A DNA stretch of 64,000 bases, from positions 159,904 to 223,903 of the forward strand of contig JAENRS010000020.1 of assembly GCA_018466975.1 (NCBI GenBank). Reading direction: 5' to 3'. Made by a program: the position numbers and the translations under genes. Every line of letters starts with the position of its first letter. Position 1 is the stretch's first letter. Of the stretch, positions 1-11,700 are shown piece after piece. The DNA comes from Sparassis latifolia. Lineage: Eukaryota; Basidiomycota; Agaricomycetes; Polyporales; Sparassidaceae. The notes below the pieces were generated by a model that made no database searches, was not told the origin of the DNA, and saw only the letters and a list, made by a program, of their open reading frames with translations.

Positions 1-112
1 TCAGGCCGTCCACGGGTTGACCCCCTGATTTGTCCGTGAAAAATCAGGGATGGCGCTCTCAAAAGTCCAAATTTTGTCCGAAATCGGCTCAGGGATCCTC
101 CCCAATTGTCGG
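1..112. other. Flank carrying the same TTTGTCCG motifs as the adjacent transposon
   Basis: No gene is visible. The stretch lies outside the target duplication of the hAT-like element at 121-1320, yet it holds two related motifs (TTTGTCCG near 31 and 74) and a small palindrome-like pair (cctgattt / aaatcagg). This suggests that a second, related element lies to the left and is cut by the window edge. Inference only. Confidence 0.35.
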
Positions 113-164
113 GGGTCCTCAGGACCCCTGAATATACCCTAAGACGTCGTATCCAAAATCATCG

Positions 165-400
165 ATTTTCCAATTTTTTGTCCGGACTTTTTTCAGCAGG
201 TTTTGGGAGTTTTTTGTCCGGATGCGGAGACGATGGCGACTTTTCCGAAAAATTGTCCGGACAACGGAGACGGCATTACAAGTCCCAAATTTTTGTCCGG
301 ATGGTGAAAACGGCCTATAAAACCTCAAATTTTTGTCCGGATGGCACAAATGGCCTATAAGAACTGATTGTTTTGTCCGGATAGCACAGAGGAAACAGGT
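165..400 (+). repeat. Left subterminal array, six TGTCCGGA motifs about 40 bp apart
   Basis: TGTCCGGA starts at 179, 215, 254, 294, 334 and 374, giving spacings of 36, 39, 40, 40 and 40 bp. The best-preserved units read TTTTTGTCCGGATGG followed by a variable core and TGGCCTATAA or CGGCCTATAA. The near-constant period suggests duplication of a 40-bp unit rather than independent binding sites. Confidence 0.8.
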
Positions 401-1139
401 GATAGCATCAGTTGGCACAGTAGTGGTAGAATGCATGTACTGTAGATTACTACTAGGGTACTTCTACTTCTATTCACTCTGTTTCCTCTGATATAGAAAA
501 GGAATCTTGTGCCCAACAATCACAGTGAGAAGCTGAGAAGTTCAATGATTGGATGCTGATGCAAAACTGAACATTGCCGCTTAAGGTGAACCTAGGCTCT
601 CAGTAGTGGAAAGATTACAGCGCTTTGCAAGTATATGCGGAATCGTTGTCGATGGATTTTGCACCGAGCTCAGGACCCGAAACCGCTCAGCCACTGCAGC
701 CACTGGTAAATTGCCCAATTGATCAGGTCCGAGAGTCCGAGCCTAGCCAAAACCAGAGAGACCGTGCCCAGAGTGTCTCATCAACCAATCGCCCCACGTG
801 GGTTTTCTACGGCATCCTAATGCAGGAGCTTAGACAAGCTTTGGGCATGCCTCGGACAACTGCTTTTGGGAAATTCGCGTCACCGATGGCCCTCCCGGTA
901 TCCTCCGCTAGACTTCCGGTAGTAACGTGCCACTACAACAGTTTGGGGTCCTGGGCTCGGGGCAAGCTCGGGGCGCCTGAGGCCAAAAATCCATCGACGA
1001 CGATTCCGCATATACTTGCAAAGCGCTGTAAACATATCCCCGATGTGCATTTCTTGGGACTCAAACACATGCTCGCACAAATTAGCAGATCTCCGGTACA
1101 CACTCCAGCCAACCGCTACGACATACAACTATAGGCCCG

Positions 1140-1290
1140 AAAAATGTCCGGACGGTCAGATGGCCTCCGAGGGACCTCGAATTTTATGTCCGGATGAACC
1201 GCACGGCGGTCGACCGTTTTTGTCCTGTTTTTGTCCGGATGGGATACGGCGTCCAGCTGAAAACCTCCAAATTTTTGTCCGGATGCGGAA
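1140..1290 (+). repeat. Right subterminal array, four TGTCCGGA motifs
   Basis: TGTCCGGA starts at 1145, 1187, 1232 and 1276, spaced 42-45 bp. The motifs are in the same orientation as in the left array, so the two arrays are direct and not mirror images, although the outer ends of the element are inverted. Confidence 0.8.
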
Positions 1291-1671
1291 ACGACGTCCT
1301 AGGGTATATTCAGGGGTCCTGGGTCCTCGTGACATGGCAGCAACCCTTCTTTTCACCCGCAAACACTTCAAACACGTCAGGTTAAATTTTTCTCTTCGTT
1401 GAAATATTTGTTCTTGTTCACTGGCAACGCAATTTGGGTGGACGTTGGCGTTCAGACCTATCTCCTGCAGCTCCGACTTCTGCGTCTTCTTTGATGACTC
1501 AATGAATTTCTGACGAACCCCCGGTGCCAATAATACTTCCCCGTTCCTCTCACGAAATGATAGAATATACACCGTGACTGTGTTATTCAGCTGATCTCAT
1601 GGTTGGCAAGTAAATAAGAGCGTGGTGGCAGCTCGCGCTTCCTCTCAGTTTTTACGGAGTCGCCTCTCTCG

Positions 1672-2753
1672 ATGGCCGAATCCCTCGTTGACCCTCGAGT
1701 TTGGTTCAGTGAGTTTCACATCTTATCTTTGACGCTCAAAACCACGTTGATAGTGCGTAAGTCACTGGCAGCTCGCAAGGCTTCGGGAAAGCCTTGCTCG
1801 AAGAGCTTCTCGGCTCAAACGAGAGAGTCGTTGCCACGCTGCGCAGGCCAGAGGTGCTTGCCCCGCTCTCGGAGAAATATCCTGCCTCGCAGCTGCTTGT
1901 CCTTCCCTTGATGTGACAGTGCAAGAGCAAGTCAGCGCGGCGTTTGAAGCGACTAAGGCCCACTTCGGCAAGCTCGATGTTATCGTAAACAACGCGGGCT
2001 TCGCTGTGGAGGGCGAAATCGAGTCTATATCGGAGGAGGATGCTCGTAGCCAAATGGAAGTGTTGTTCTGGGCTCCGGTACATATCACCAAAGAGGTCGG
2101 AATGCTGTCTTGGATCATGCTGCAAGGATTCATTGTTGACATACAAGAAATAGGCACTCAAATTTATGAGAGACGTGAATCCCCCAGGTCATGGCGGGCG
2201 AATACTGAATATATCATCAACATTTGGCTATCTAGGTCCTCCGACGCTCTCATACTACGCTGCGGGCAAGTTTGGTAAGTACTGTACTACAAAGCGTTAT
2301 CGCATTCACAGATTGGGCCGGACGTGTCGTACAGCTCTCGAGGCGTTCACCCAAGCGTTTAGTAAAGAGGTACTGCCGTCGTGGAACATTAAAGCTATCA
2401 TCGTCGAGCCGGGAGGTTTCCGCACAGAGTGGAACAAAGGTTCGATGGTTCGCGCCCCGGTACATCCCAAGTACGACGCCCCGGACTCGGCATCGGTCCT
2501 CTTCAGGAAAGTGATGGCCGCACAGTCAATCGGCGACCCGAAAAAAGCAGCCAGAGCGTTTATTCAGATTGCAGATCTGCCTGACCCGCCGTTGAAGATC
2601 CAGTTGGGCTCTGAGAGCTGGACAATGGTGAGGGAGCAGGCTTTGGGTACACTGCGAGACAACGAGAAATACGCGGACTTGGCACATTCGACGAATGCGG
2701 ATGATGTCGATCACGAAGCGGTGATAGAACGGGTTAAGGAAGCGTCGGCGTGA
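1672..2753 (+). pseudogene. Short-chain dehydrogenase/reductase with one-base frame break
   Basis: A classical NAD(P)-dependent SDR of about 303 residues. Exons by splice sites and frame: 1672-1708, 1762-2095, 2154-2274, 2335-2753. The first junction gives WFITGSSQGFGKA, a perfect TGxxxGxG cofactor motif. NNAG follows in exon 2, and the catalytic pair is in SYYAAGKF, spanning the exon 3/4 border. The C-terminal part contains VEPGGFRTEW, as in fungal retinol-dehydrogenase-like SDRs. Anomaly: the frame that reads LLEELL to LLVLP runs into TGA at 1914-1916, while LDVTVQ continues in the next frame. The summed exon length (911) is one base short of a multiple of three. A one-base deletion near 1907, or an assembly error there, explains this; no intron fits. 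Everything else looks intact, so the break is recent or artefactual. It is convergent with the kinase downstream. Substrate unknown. Confidence 0.75.
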
Positions 2754-2856
2754 GGGGTAATGTGTCGTCCATTATAGGTCATTTCGACGTAGAAATTTGA
2801 CTTCTCCGAGAAGGAATCGGGCATGTATCTTCGGTAGCGTCCACCACATTGACAAT

Positions 2857-4650
2857 TCAGGCTGCGTTGAACGGGATCTCGTAGATCTCATGCATGGCGT
2901 CTACTGTGGGACTGGTAAAGTTGTCTCCTTGAGAATAGTCAAATAGGAAGTCGCAGTCGTCGTTGCCTTCTTCAGAGCCAGAACTAGTGTGTGCATCATC
3001 GACGCTATTAATTTTCAGCTCTTCGTGGGAAGGATAATTTATGCTGCATATGTCCCCCAGCGAGCTCCTGAATGCTAGATTCGTCTTGAGATAACGGTCA
3101 AGGGTCGGCATGACAGGCTTGAACGGGTCTACAAGCAGACCGAAGGTGAACACACAAATTATATACCATCAGTTGATGGAACAAGACATACGTCTGTATT
3201 GGCTGTTCAACACTCTTCCCCAGTCAACATCATGGAAGTATGGGTCCTTCATTAGGTCCTTAGCTGATGCCCGTTGGCTGCAACGTGTTTGAAGCATCTG
3301 GGATTACCCATGACTTATGAGAAAGTATCCAACTGGGGGGAATATCAACTAAGAGCCTACCTTCTCCAAAAGTCCCTTCGCCAGCGGGTCAATTTGTAAG
3401 TTTGCGAGTTTGTCGAGCACGGGTTCGCGCCTCATCCACTCCCATTGATCGAATATTACTCCCGTCGCTTTGTTTAACTTGTCCTGCGCAGTCCACTTGG
3501 AGCAGTGCTGATATAGTGGTGTGTCTGCTCCAAACACTTCTGCAAGGACCAAGCCGAGGCTGAACACATCAGCTTTGTGGCCATAACCGAAAATGTGGAC
3601 TTTAGGATCGCAGACTTCGGGAGCAGAGTAACCGTCTGTCCCAGCGGCCTTATATACGCTGCTAGCGCATAAATTTCTCTTCTTCGGATCGAAGGCCAAG
3701 CCAAAATCGGCATAGAGGTACGTGCCGTCACGATTGATGAGAATGTTTTGCGGCTTTATATCCCTGTGTATTATCTTCACTTCGTGGTGCAGATGTGACA
3801 AGCCGAGAATCTGGAGATACAACGAATCAGAACATTTAAACGAGAAACAGTTGATATGGTCAATCACCAGCTCTGCGCAACAAAGCTTAGCTTCTTGGAC
3901 GCCCATGCATCTTCCCGCAGCTCGCAAGTCTTGCAAGCGATCATCTAGAGACATCGGACAATACTTCTGTTGACATCACAAACGGTGAATATAAGGGTCT
4001 GTATCAGACACGGGAGAGCGTACCATTACGAAGTAAACGTTACTTTCATCTGCCCACGACGAGAGAAGGTTCATCAAGAACGGACTCGGACATGTCTGTA
4101 ATGTCACCCGCTGCATTATCTCCTTCTCAGTCAACAGCTTTTGCCTCCAATCTGGTGAACGGAATGGCGCCCTTTTGCGTACGACCTTGATCGCCACGTA
4201 GTCTTGCACCGACTCTTCACCAACCTGCTGCAGCCTCTGTGCCAGTACAACGCGCCCGAAACCACCTCTTCCGATCATGCGGAAGTCCGAAAATACTGTT
4301 CCTTCTAGTTTGTCGAGTGGAGTTACGACAGAAGGATACGCTTTGTCACAAATGCTCTCTGAGGTAGATTCGGCGTGCGTCTGCTGGAGGGATGGAAAAT
4401 CTTCGGAATCGTGGATGCTATCTTCAGCGCAGTGAGTATTTGCATGTTCAAGGAGCTCTGTGGCGTCGTCCAAAAAGGCGGGCGGACATATAAGATCAAG
4501 GTCGGCCCCATTGCCATTCAATCGATGGGTGCGTTGCAGAGTATACGAGGTAGGCGTCTGGGGAAGTAACAGGGTGCATGATGACTCGACATTATCCAAC
4601 AGTTGGCTATCCGTCGGATAGCCAGCTACGTTGGGCAGAGATTCGGCCAT
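2857..4650 (-). CDS. AGC-like serine/threonine protein kinase (paralogue 1)
   Basis: Exons (minus strand) 4024-4650, 3868-3966, 3361-3810, 3192-3297 and 2857-3128 give an in-frame protein of 517 residues. Residues 1-120 are a low-complexity leader. The glycine loop IGRGGFGRV is near 127 and the VAIK lysine near 155. HRDIKPQN carries the catalytic Asp near 259, DFG is near 277, and GTDGYSAPEV is the APE region. The tail has DPYFHDVDWGRVL, like the end of AGC kinase domains, and then an acidic C-terminus. All key catalytic residues are present, so activity is expected; substrate unknown. The start at 4650 (MAESLPN) was chosen because the leader becomes unlike protein upstream, but the frame stays open to 5217, so a longer N-terminus is possible. 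A close structural paralogue lies at 12884-15666. Confidence 0.85.
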
Positions 4651-6636
4651 GGAATATGGTCGACCGACTTCCGCGCATCGTGACGATAGTGGAGGTAGTG
4701 GTGTTGGCCGGAGGATCGCAGAAGGTGGTTGTATGGATGTGCACTCGAACAGGCGGTTACATGCATAGGCTGGACCGTGTATGAGGAAATGGACCAACGA
4801 GAACGTGCACCCAGGGAACTGGAAACAACACATCCAATAACGACGGTTATGGAGGCCAAGTATGGACACTACTGAGGCACCATATAGGTGCCTCTGAGGT
4901 GTCGGATTCGAGTTAGTCTCGAGATAATGGGTAGTGTTTTGTGTGTATAGCAATCTCTCGACTGAAAGACATACTGTGGCGTTGATGTAAGAGAGGCGAA
5001 TACGGCGATAAAACCACTGATGGATATTCTCCACCAAGAGAACACTGGCAATATTCGCGATTGAGTGCCGTATCGCCATCGTCGATTGTGCGAGACACGG
5101 ACAAATAGCCGCAAGGACAGTGTGAGAGAGGCCAGAACCCATAGTATGCGGAGAGAGGGACGTAGTATTACGTTTGAAGAGCCTCACAAGATTCAAGCAC
5201 CTTATGTTATAATGCACAGGTTGTGGGATAACCGAGACAGATGTGGCGCGGCCAATCCACGATGGATAGTGCAGATTGTGAGCTGGGCCGTAGCCACATA
5301 CTTATCGCTTTTCCGGCTACGACACTAGGACATACATGGACATACACAGGAATGTCATGAAGGGTAACCAGAACAAAGTAGACATACAACTTGGAACAAC
5401 AACAGATCACCTTGACTCCCGCACGTTGTTCAGTTAGAATAAGCCCTGGTTACCTACAGCAACACTCCAGAGAGAAAGTAACCAAAGCACCCAGTATAAG
5501 GTTTGCAGAAAGCAGCCATTCACCGGTCATTATTGTGTAGCTTAGCAGCCCAGCGCGCAAACGAAGAACAAACGCTGGCATGAGATGATGAGATCACGTC
5601 GGTGGGCGCCAGATACAACGTTACATAAGACACACACACCTAATATGGCAGGTCTTCAAGTTTGGTAGTACCCACGATGTTGATCTGGCTCTACAGATTG
5701 CTCACCCTACTTTCCTAGGCCTGGCATGTAAACTCTACCTCCCATTGACGACATCTACTATCACACCTTGCGGTGAGAATTTGGATGAAGTTCGCCATGC
5801 CCCAAAGCTCTATTCCGGTGTTGGAGCGTCGAGATTAGATAGCGAGCGTCGGGAGCTCGGGCCCGGTCGTTACCGGAGGTACGTAGCTACATTTTTCGAT
5901 GCACCTTACGCGCTCCAAAAGCCGCCAGGGAGCCGCAGAACTTGCTCGGATAGAGCATGAGAGCGGACAGAATCACCACCAAAAAAATAGCGCACAGCAA
6001 ATACGGTGTAAAACGAACGCTCTCACTTTTCCGGAGAACGGAGAACTTGCTCTCTGAGCAAGAATTTGCATGATGGAGTGCCAATATCATATAATGCCTG
6101 CTCGAGACCTGCAGGATTACTCTATTTATGAGTAGTTCACTCGGAAGGCATCGACAAGTTCTCGTTCGGGAACATATGGCATCATGCCTTGCTGAGCCTA
6201 CGAAAGGGATGAAGTTGCGTGCATGAGGGCCTTTGGAGGAATTTTAAATCTTGTTTAAGCGTGAGGGGAGAGTGTGCGTGTAATGACGAGACATCAGAAG
6301 GTACTCTCCAGGGACAAGCGAGGAGAGCACACCCCCTTTGATGGTCATTTTGTCTTACGCTAATAGTCGCAGTGTGCTATTTGCTCTATAGGAGGGGCAA
6401 GACGGGCTCCCGAAGTTTTACTTCTGCGACGACTCCCATCATGCATCCCAGGCTTACCTTTCATCTTTTCTGGATTTTCAGAAAAAAAAATCGTAGGTCG
6501 TCTTAATTTATAATCTTACACCTCCGAAGTTTTTCTGCACACGTCATACCTTTTTCCTGCTACAGTTCTCTATTACCGCGGTATCCGAGTCGAGGCAAGA
6601 TGACGGGATTGCTGGAGGTATCGTCCTTCTATTGGT
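4651..6636. other. No gene recognised
   Basis: Promoter side of the kinase plus intergenic DNA. The kinase frame stays open to 5217 but looks non-coding. I see no conserved domain, RNA gene or repeat here. Confidence 0.5.
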
Positions 6637-7315
6637 ATTGGTCTCGTACCCAGACGGTTGTCAAATCGCACCCTACCACCGCTGACAACACGTCTGGGGC
6701 ATTTTGATAGAGGCCTCCTACATTACAGTTAGCGCCCATTGAGCGCCGGATAAGCGACGGACCGTGGGCCAGGTCTCTTCCGGAATAGGCAGCTGCTGTG
6801 ACGCTCTAATATCTTCCTATGTCGAAGATTGAGTTGCTGCGAGCACCTTGGCTCCGAAATAAGTGTGAACAACAGGAAGTTGTGTTAGAGAAGTCAATAT
6901 AAATATTACAGGAAGAAGTGAAATAGCCTGAGTGCATCAGTTACCAGATTTCTGGATATTTTCACTCCAGCTGGCTGACTGTGAGTGCTCCCGGGGTTGT
7001 TCCAAGGTCAGAATGAGTAGGAAGTCATCTATAAATATTTTACAAGGTTTCCACTATCCAAAAAAGTCCACAACAAGATAACCACTGCACACAGAACATT
7101 GTTATTGGGCAGAAAGTGTAAAAATTCATGCAGGAGTCCGCGGAGTGAGTGCCACAAAATAGGCAAGTCCGTAAGAGACCTGGCCCACGGTCCGTCGCTT
7201 ATCCGGCGCTCAATGGGCGCTAACTGTAATGTAGGAGGCCTCTATCAAAATGCCCCAGACGTGTTGTCAGCGGTGGTAGGGTGCGATTTGACAACCGTCT
7301 GGGTACGAGACCAAT
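6637..7315. mobile_element. Foldback-type element with perfect 143-bp inverted arms
   Basis: Bases 6637-6779 and 7173-7315 are reverse complements over all 143 positions, with no mismatch or gap found on reading. They enclose a 393-bp unique core with no coding potential I can see. The direct tetranucleotide TGGT flanks the outer ends (6633-6636 and 7316-7319) and may be a 4-bp target duplication; being so short, it could be chance. Long terminal arms with a non-coding core suggest a non-autonomous foldback or MITE-like element. The perfect arms imply recent insertion or ongoing gene conversion. Confidence 0.7.
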
Positions 7316-8754
7316 TGGTATCTACTCTTGCTTTTTCCGCGCGTCTGTCTTGACACCGTGGCTCACGGGCATCTTCGCCAGAGACGCGAATATAACGTAG
7401 TGAATTCCTTTTCGAAACGTCGGCTTCTCCTGACACAGTATTGAATCTTCGATTCGCTCAAGTATTTCTCAAATCAGACTGGAGTCACTGCGTATTACGG
7501 AATATGGGCTGAAACATCTCACAGTGCACTGGCATGAGGCTACATGATCTATGCTCATCTCGACTTGAAGAAGTGTCACCCCCCACATAAACACTTCGCC
7601 TGTAGCCGTCAATGTACGAATCATAGATGGCGGCTCCGATCCCCACGTTGGGACGAGGAGTATGGATACTTGCTTTGAAGCCGTGAGCATGCTTCCGTTG
7701 AGATACTGGCCGCATAGATGTTCACCCGGAGGCAGAGCCTGGATAGTACTACTTGGTGTACTGTCAGAATGTTTCCGTCGCTTTCATATCAGTTGGCTCG
7801 ACGACGTCGGTGGCCTCTTGGACACTATCAGCTACCTGCTAGACGAGGACTCCCCGCCGAAGGTGCTAATTACCAGCTATGGATTTGATGAGGATCAGTT
7901 GACATAGAGTTTTGCGTCGTAAGTCCCTGGTATGTACTAGGTATTTGGGCAGTGGATGAGATTCACATCATATGCTTGAATGAGTATACAGAAACATGTG
8001 CAGTGCATATACACACTCGGGACTCGTGGCGTTTCGATCCTATTTCTGTCTGGAGCTGGTGGTGTGACGGGTGTCGACAGTGGTGAGCAGAGTTGCACCA
8101 CCTTCGTCTCGATGTTTCCATCAACTTGTCCTTTGTAAGTAGACAGTAATGTGTGTGCCTTGCAGGATCACCTCCGTCGGGTCTGCCAATGGTACCAACA
8201 CCGAAACCGCTGCTACTTTCTCATCGTCATCGTGCGGGTGTGGTCAACATCCGACTTTCGCAGTATCTTGGTACCTCTCCGCTCTTTGCGGCACATACTC
8301 TGGCCTGTTTAATGTCTCCGGTAGTGGTTATCCGGACGTCTCAAAGCAGGGAGCCTGTTTTGTTATTAACAACGGAAACTCATGGCTGCAGGAAAGTCTT
8401 CCCTCGGATTTCTGAGCCCCTTCCTGTAATCTACCGGAACATCGGCATTCCACGGGTCACAAACCGGGCTGTGGGTCCACGGCGTTATCAGAGCGGGACC
8501 AAGTGTGTCGTCGCTGAATTTGCGGAAGGAAAGTGGTGCGGATTGATTCATAGGTTACAGATTTTGGAACACTGATTTCACGAAGCAGAGGGCTCTGGAG
8601 CTGTAATTCGGGGACTCACATCGTACATGATTTTTCATTCTTTCCATTGTCTGGCCCGGGTGTGATCCATGATGTATGACTTGCGCGGCATCGCTGTATA
8701 AACAACGTTGTTGTAGCAAAATATTGATATGTGCAATCACTGCGTTTGAAGACA
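7316..8754. other. No gene recognised; two short ORFs of unknown status
   Basis: ORFs at 7662-7907 (+, ending PPKVLITSYGFDEDQLT) and 8149-8415 / 8153-8575 (+, overlapping frames) are open but match no family I know, and have no clear splice partners. They could be remnants or chance. The region is downstream (3') of the Rap1-type gene. Confidence 0.4.
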
Positions 8755-11700
8755 CTACGGAGAGTCTATCTCCATGTCATCCCTTTCACCGTCCAGTAAC
8801 TTCTCAACGTCACGATCATCTTTCTCTCCATTGGTGGAACGTCTGCGGGGGACTCTGAACGTAAAGGGCCCCACGGTTGAGTGATTTTCGTTGGCATGCA
8901 CGTCCTCTCGCCTTGCCGCCCTCGTCAGCCTGACGTATTGACCAGCCCTCGAGTCCGGGTGAGGTTGATATTCTGCCTCATTGGGCAGAGGCGTGATCTG
9001 CAAGACTGAGGAGTTCTTCGAATGAGAAGGGCGGGCTCTCCTAGAACTTCTTCGAAGGCGGATCACCGCCGGATGAGCATGACGCCCGCTCTGCCTTCGC
9101 TCAGACGGGCCGTCTTCCTCCAGCACCATGCTGTCCTCCAACGCAACCGAAACCTGTTCTGCGCCCTGTCGCATCTCGGCGAGCCATCGCTCTGCTATAC
9201 TTAGCGAGCCAGCGGAAGTCCACTTCTCCAACACGACGTCTTCGGTGAATCCGTATGCCTTCGATAGGCTTTGGAGCACCACCGCAGTGATTCCACACAT
9301 GTCCTCCAAGGAGAACGGAGGGCATGTTCCCTGTTGGTACATGTCCCTGACGAGCGGGTTGCGCGCGAGCCATTCCATGTTGGAGGAGAAAGGTTGGAAA
9401 GCCTGTGGCACGCTATCATCGCGGCTATCGCCCGCTTGAAGATGGAGGTTGGAATGGTTGCCCAGGTTTGCTGGAAGAGTATACCGCCTACGGTGGAGCT
9501 GCTTGCGTAGCCGAGCAGCAGGCTGCATTTCCTGTTCCTCTCGCGTTACTTCTGGAGCTTCATCGGCCCTGTGTGGACGGACATCCAGAGACGTACTCGG
9601 TTCTTGCACAACTGACTCGGCAGGGGACATGCTGCCCGAAGGAGCATTTCCACCGGGAGAACTATCAAGACGCTCCGTAGGACGGGACCCAGCGGATGCC
9701 GCAGCCGACGATATACGCGAGCGTCGCTCAGGTACGTACGGCTCCTCGAGCTCTTGTTCAAGGAGCTCTGCGTTGTTATTCAATACTTCGTCAAGATAGC
9801 GGAGGTCATCGTCACTGAGAAGCGCTACTGTAGGAGCGACATCTGGTTGATGAGGTGCAGTAGACACCTCAGCATTCAGGAATGCATCCAAGGCAGCGGA
9901 GATAGTGGCCGCAGAAGCTGTCGAGGTTACAGGGACGTTAACTTGACTGAACGGATGGTGCTTTTGCTGTTCGGCCATTCTGCGCTTGAGCATATATCGA
10001 CGTGGAGAAATCATTTCCTGCGACGCAGCGGAAACTTGGCTGAACGGATGATGTCTGTCGGAGTCACCAGCGGCGCGGAATCGATTACCGTTTGGCTGGG
10101 CGAAGAGCGGCTGCGAGTTCGGGACCTCCTGTTTGACCGTCATTGTCGTCCGCACTGTCTCCTCCATTATAATGGGTTTCTCCCTCTCCTTTCCTTTACC
10201 CTTCCTGTCCCTCTTAGGAGGCCACGAGATGTCCTGTTCCTCCTCTTGAGGCAAATCGTCGAGGTCCTGTTCCTCGACACCATACACTCTCCCACGCGGA
10301 CTCACACGGCGCCTCCCCACGGAATCGGTGAATGCCTTGTTGTACGCACCCTCGTCGAGGCGCGGAGGCTCTCTCATCCGCCGGTGCTCCACAGGACTGC
10401 GCGCCCTGCGACTAGCCTCACTCGGCGTGGTCGAAAGCGACGTGAAGAAGTCGGGCTGACGGATCGCAGGTACGCGCGCCTTCTTGCGGAGGCGGGGTGT
10501 TGACGTGGCGAACGCGGTCGCGGATGGGCCGGGTTCTCCGCTGGAGCGTGCACGGGATTCTTCGCCTGGTGCAGTGGGTGGGCGAGGAGTGGTGCTCTCC
10601 TCGAGGACAGATTCCGGAGGTGGTGCCGGAGGGGCGTTCGTTGGTCTCTGGATCGTCCGTGGAGATGACGCAGCAGACCGTACTAGGGTTCGTTCAGGGA
10701 CGCCATCAGGCGACGAAGGTCCTTGAGCGATCTCATGCGACACTTCGTGAGGCAGAGAAGGGCGTGCAGCATCTGGGAGTGCGGAAGCAGCCCTGGACGG
10801 TCGTGCTTGCGCAACAGGAGTCGATTCACCTGGAAATGTCCCAGGAATCGAGGGCTCCGCGTGAACGGAATGCGGTGGCGAGGGAACATCAGGATATAAC
10901 CGCCCGTTAAGCATGGGGTTGTCTTCAATCCGCGGCGCAGAAGGAGCAGGAGCGGACTGATTATGATAGGCAAGACTGTATGAATAATGGAGTCAGCGAT
11001 TGACATTTAGCGTGTACGGAGGTACGCACTCCGCCTCGCTGGCCTCGTTAGCCTCGTCGGCCCGCGTTCGCAGTGGGCTGTTGGTCTTCGACATGATCTA
11101 CTCCATCGTATGGCTCATTAGGTAGCTCATCGACTTCTTCGTCATTCTCTGCATCGCTGCCAAGTTCGTCCTCCGGATCGCTCGGGATGGTCTTCCATTG
11201 CGGAGCATCCACCCCCACTGCCGCTCCATCATCGGGACGGTCAAAGATCTCTCCGTTGTAGTCGTCTGAAGGAGGCAGGGTAAGCACGCGTCGATGCTCT
11301 GCGTCGTTGTCTTCCTCGTCATCCTCACGCTCAGCCTCGGCCCCCGCCTCTGGTGCCACAGCCTGCTCCACCAATTCTGCGTCCGCTTCCTCCGCTTCTT
11401 CATCGCGGTTATGTTTCCCACGATTGATTTCTTTACCTGAATCATCTTGAACACGCGGTGCAGCTCCGTTTCCAGCTTCAGCAGGGGCTTCGACCTGAAT
11501 GTGTTCGTCTGCTTGGCCGGCTTCCTCGTTGTCGACGCGTCTCCGCTTGCCGCCCCTAATAGCGTGCTCACCGCTGTCTTCTCTTCGGCGCTTCATCTTT
11601 CTCTTGCCATTCTCCCCAGCAGATGCTTCTGCGCTCTCATCCTCCACGGGAGCTGGCGCCCGTCCTCTTCTAATTCTAAGCAGGCGATCATCGTCCTCTT

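Larger units (their letters stand above)
121..1320. mobile_element. Non-autonomous hAT-like DNA transposon with 8-bp TSD
   Basis: The ends are inverted repeats starting AGGACCCCTGAATATACCCT. About 34 bp match, with the left arm at 121-154 and the right arm ending at 1320. The element is bounded on both sides by the direct repeat GGGTCCTC (113-120 and 1321-1328), an 8-bp target-site duplication as known for hAT elements. No transposase-like ORF is visible inside; the ORFs present are short and unlike any family I recognise. Both subterminal regions carry arrays of the motif TGTCCGGA, all in the same orientation. In hAT elements such subterminal repeats are transposase-binding sites, so mobilisation in trans by an autonomous relative is inferred. 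P-type elements also give 8-bp duplications and are the alternative. Confidence 0.75.

Noticed and set aside
1156..1572. Minus-strand 138-codon ORF overlapping the right end of the hAT-like element
   Set aside because: The part outside the element (about 1330-1572) might be a gene remnant cut by the insertion, but I recognise no family and find no continuation beyond the element.
3976..5217. 413-codon open frame starting far upstream of the kinase domain
   Set aside because: Only the part from 4650 looks like protein. The upstream part is an open frame of unlikely composition and probably untranslated.
9754..10503. 249-codon plus-strand ORF opposite the Rap1-type gene
   Set aside because: Antisense shadow of the disordered GC-rich coding region; no conserved motif.
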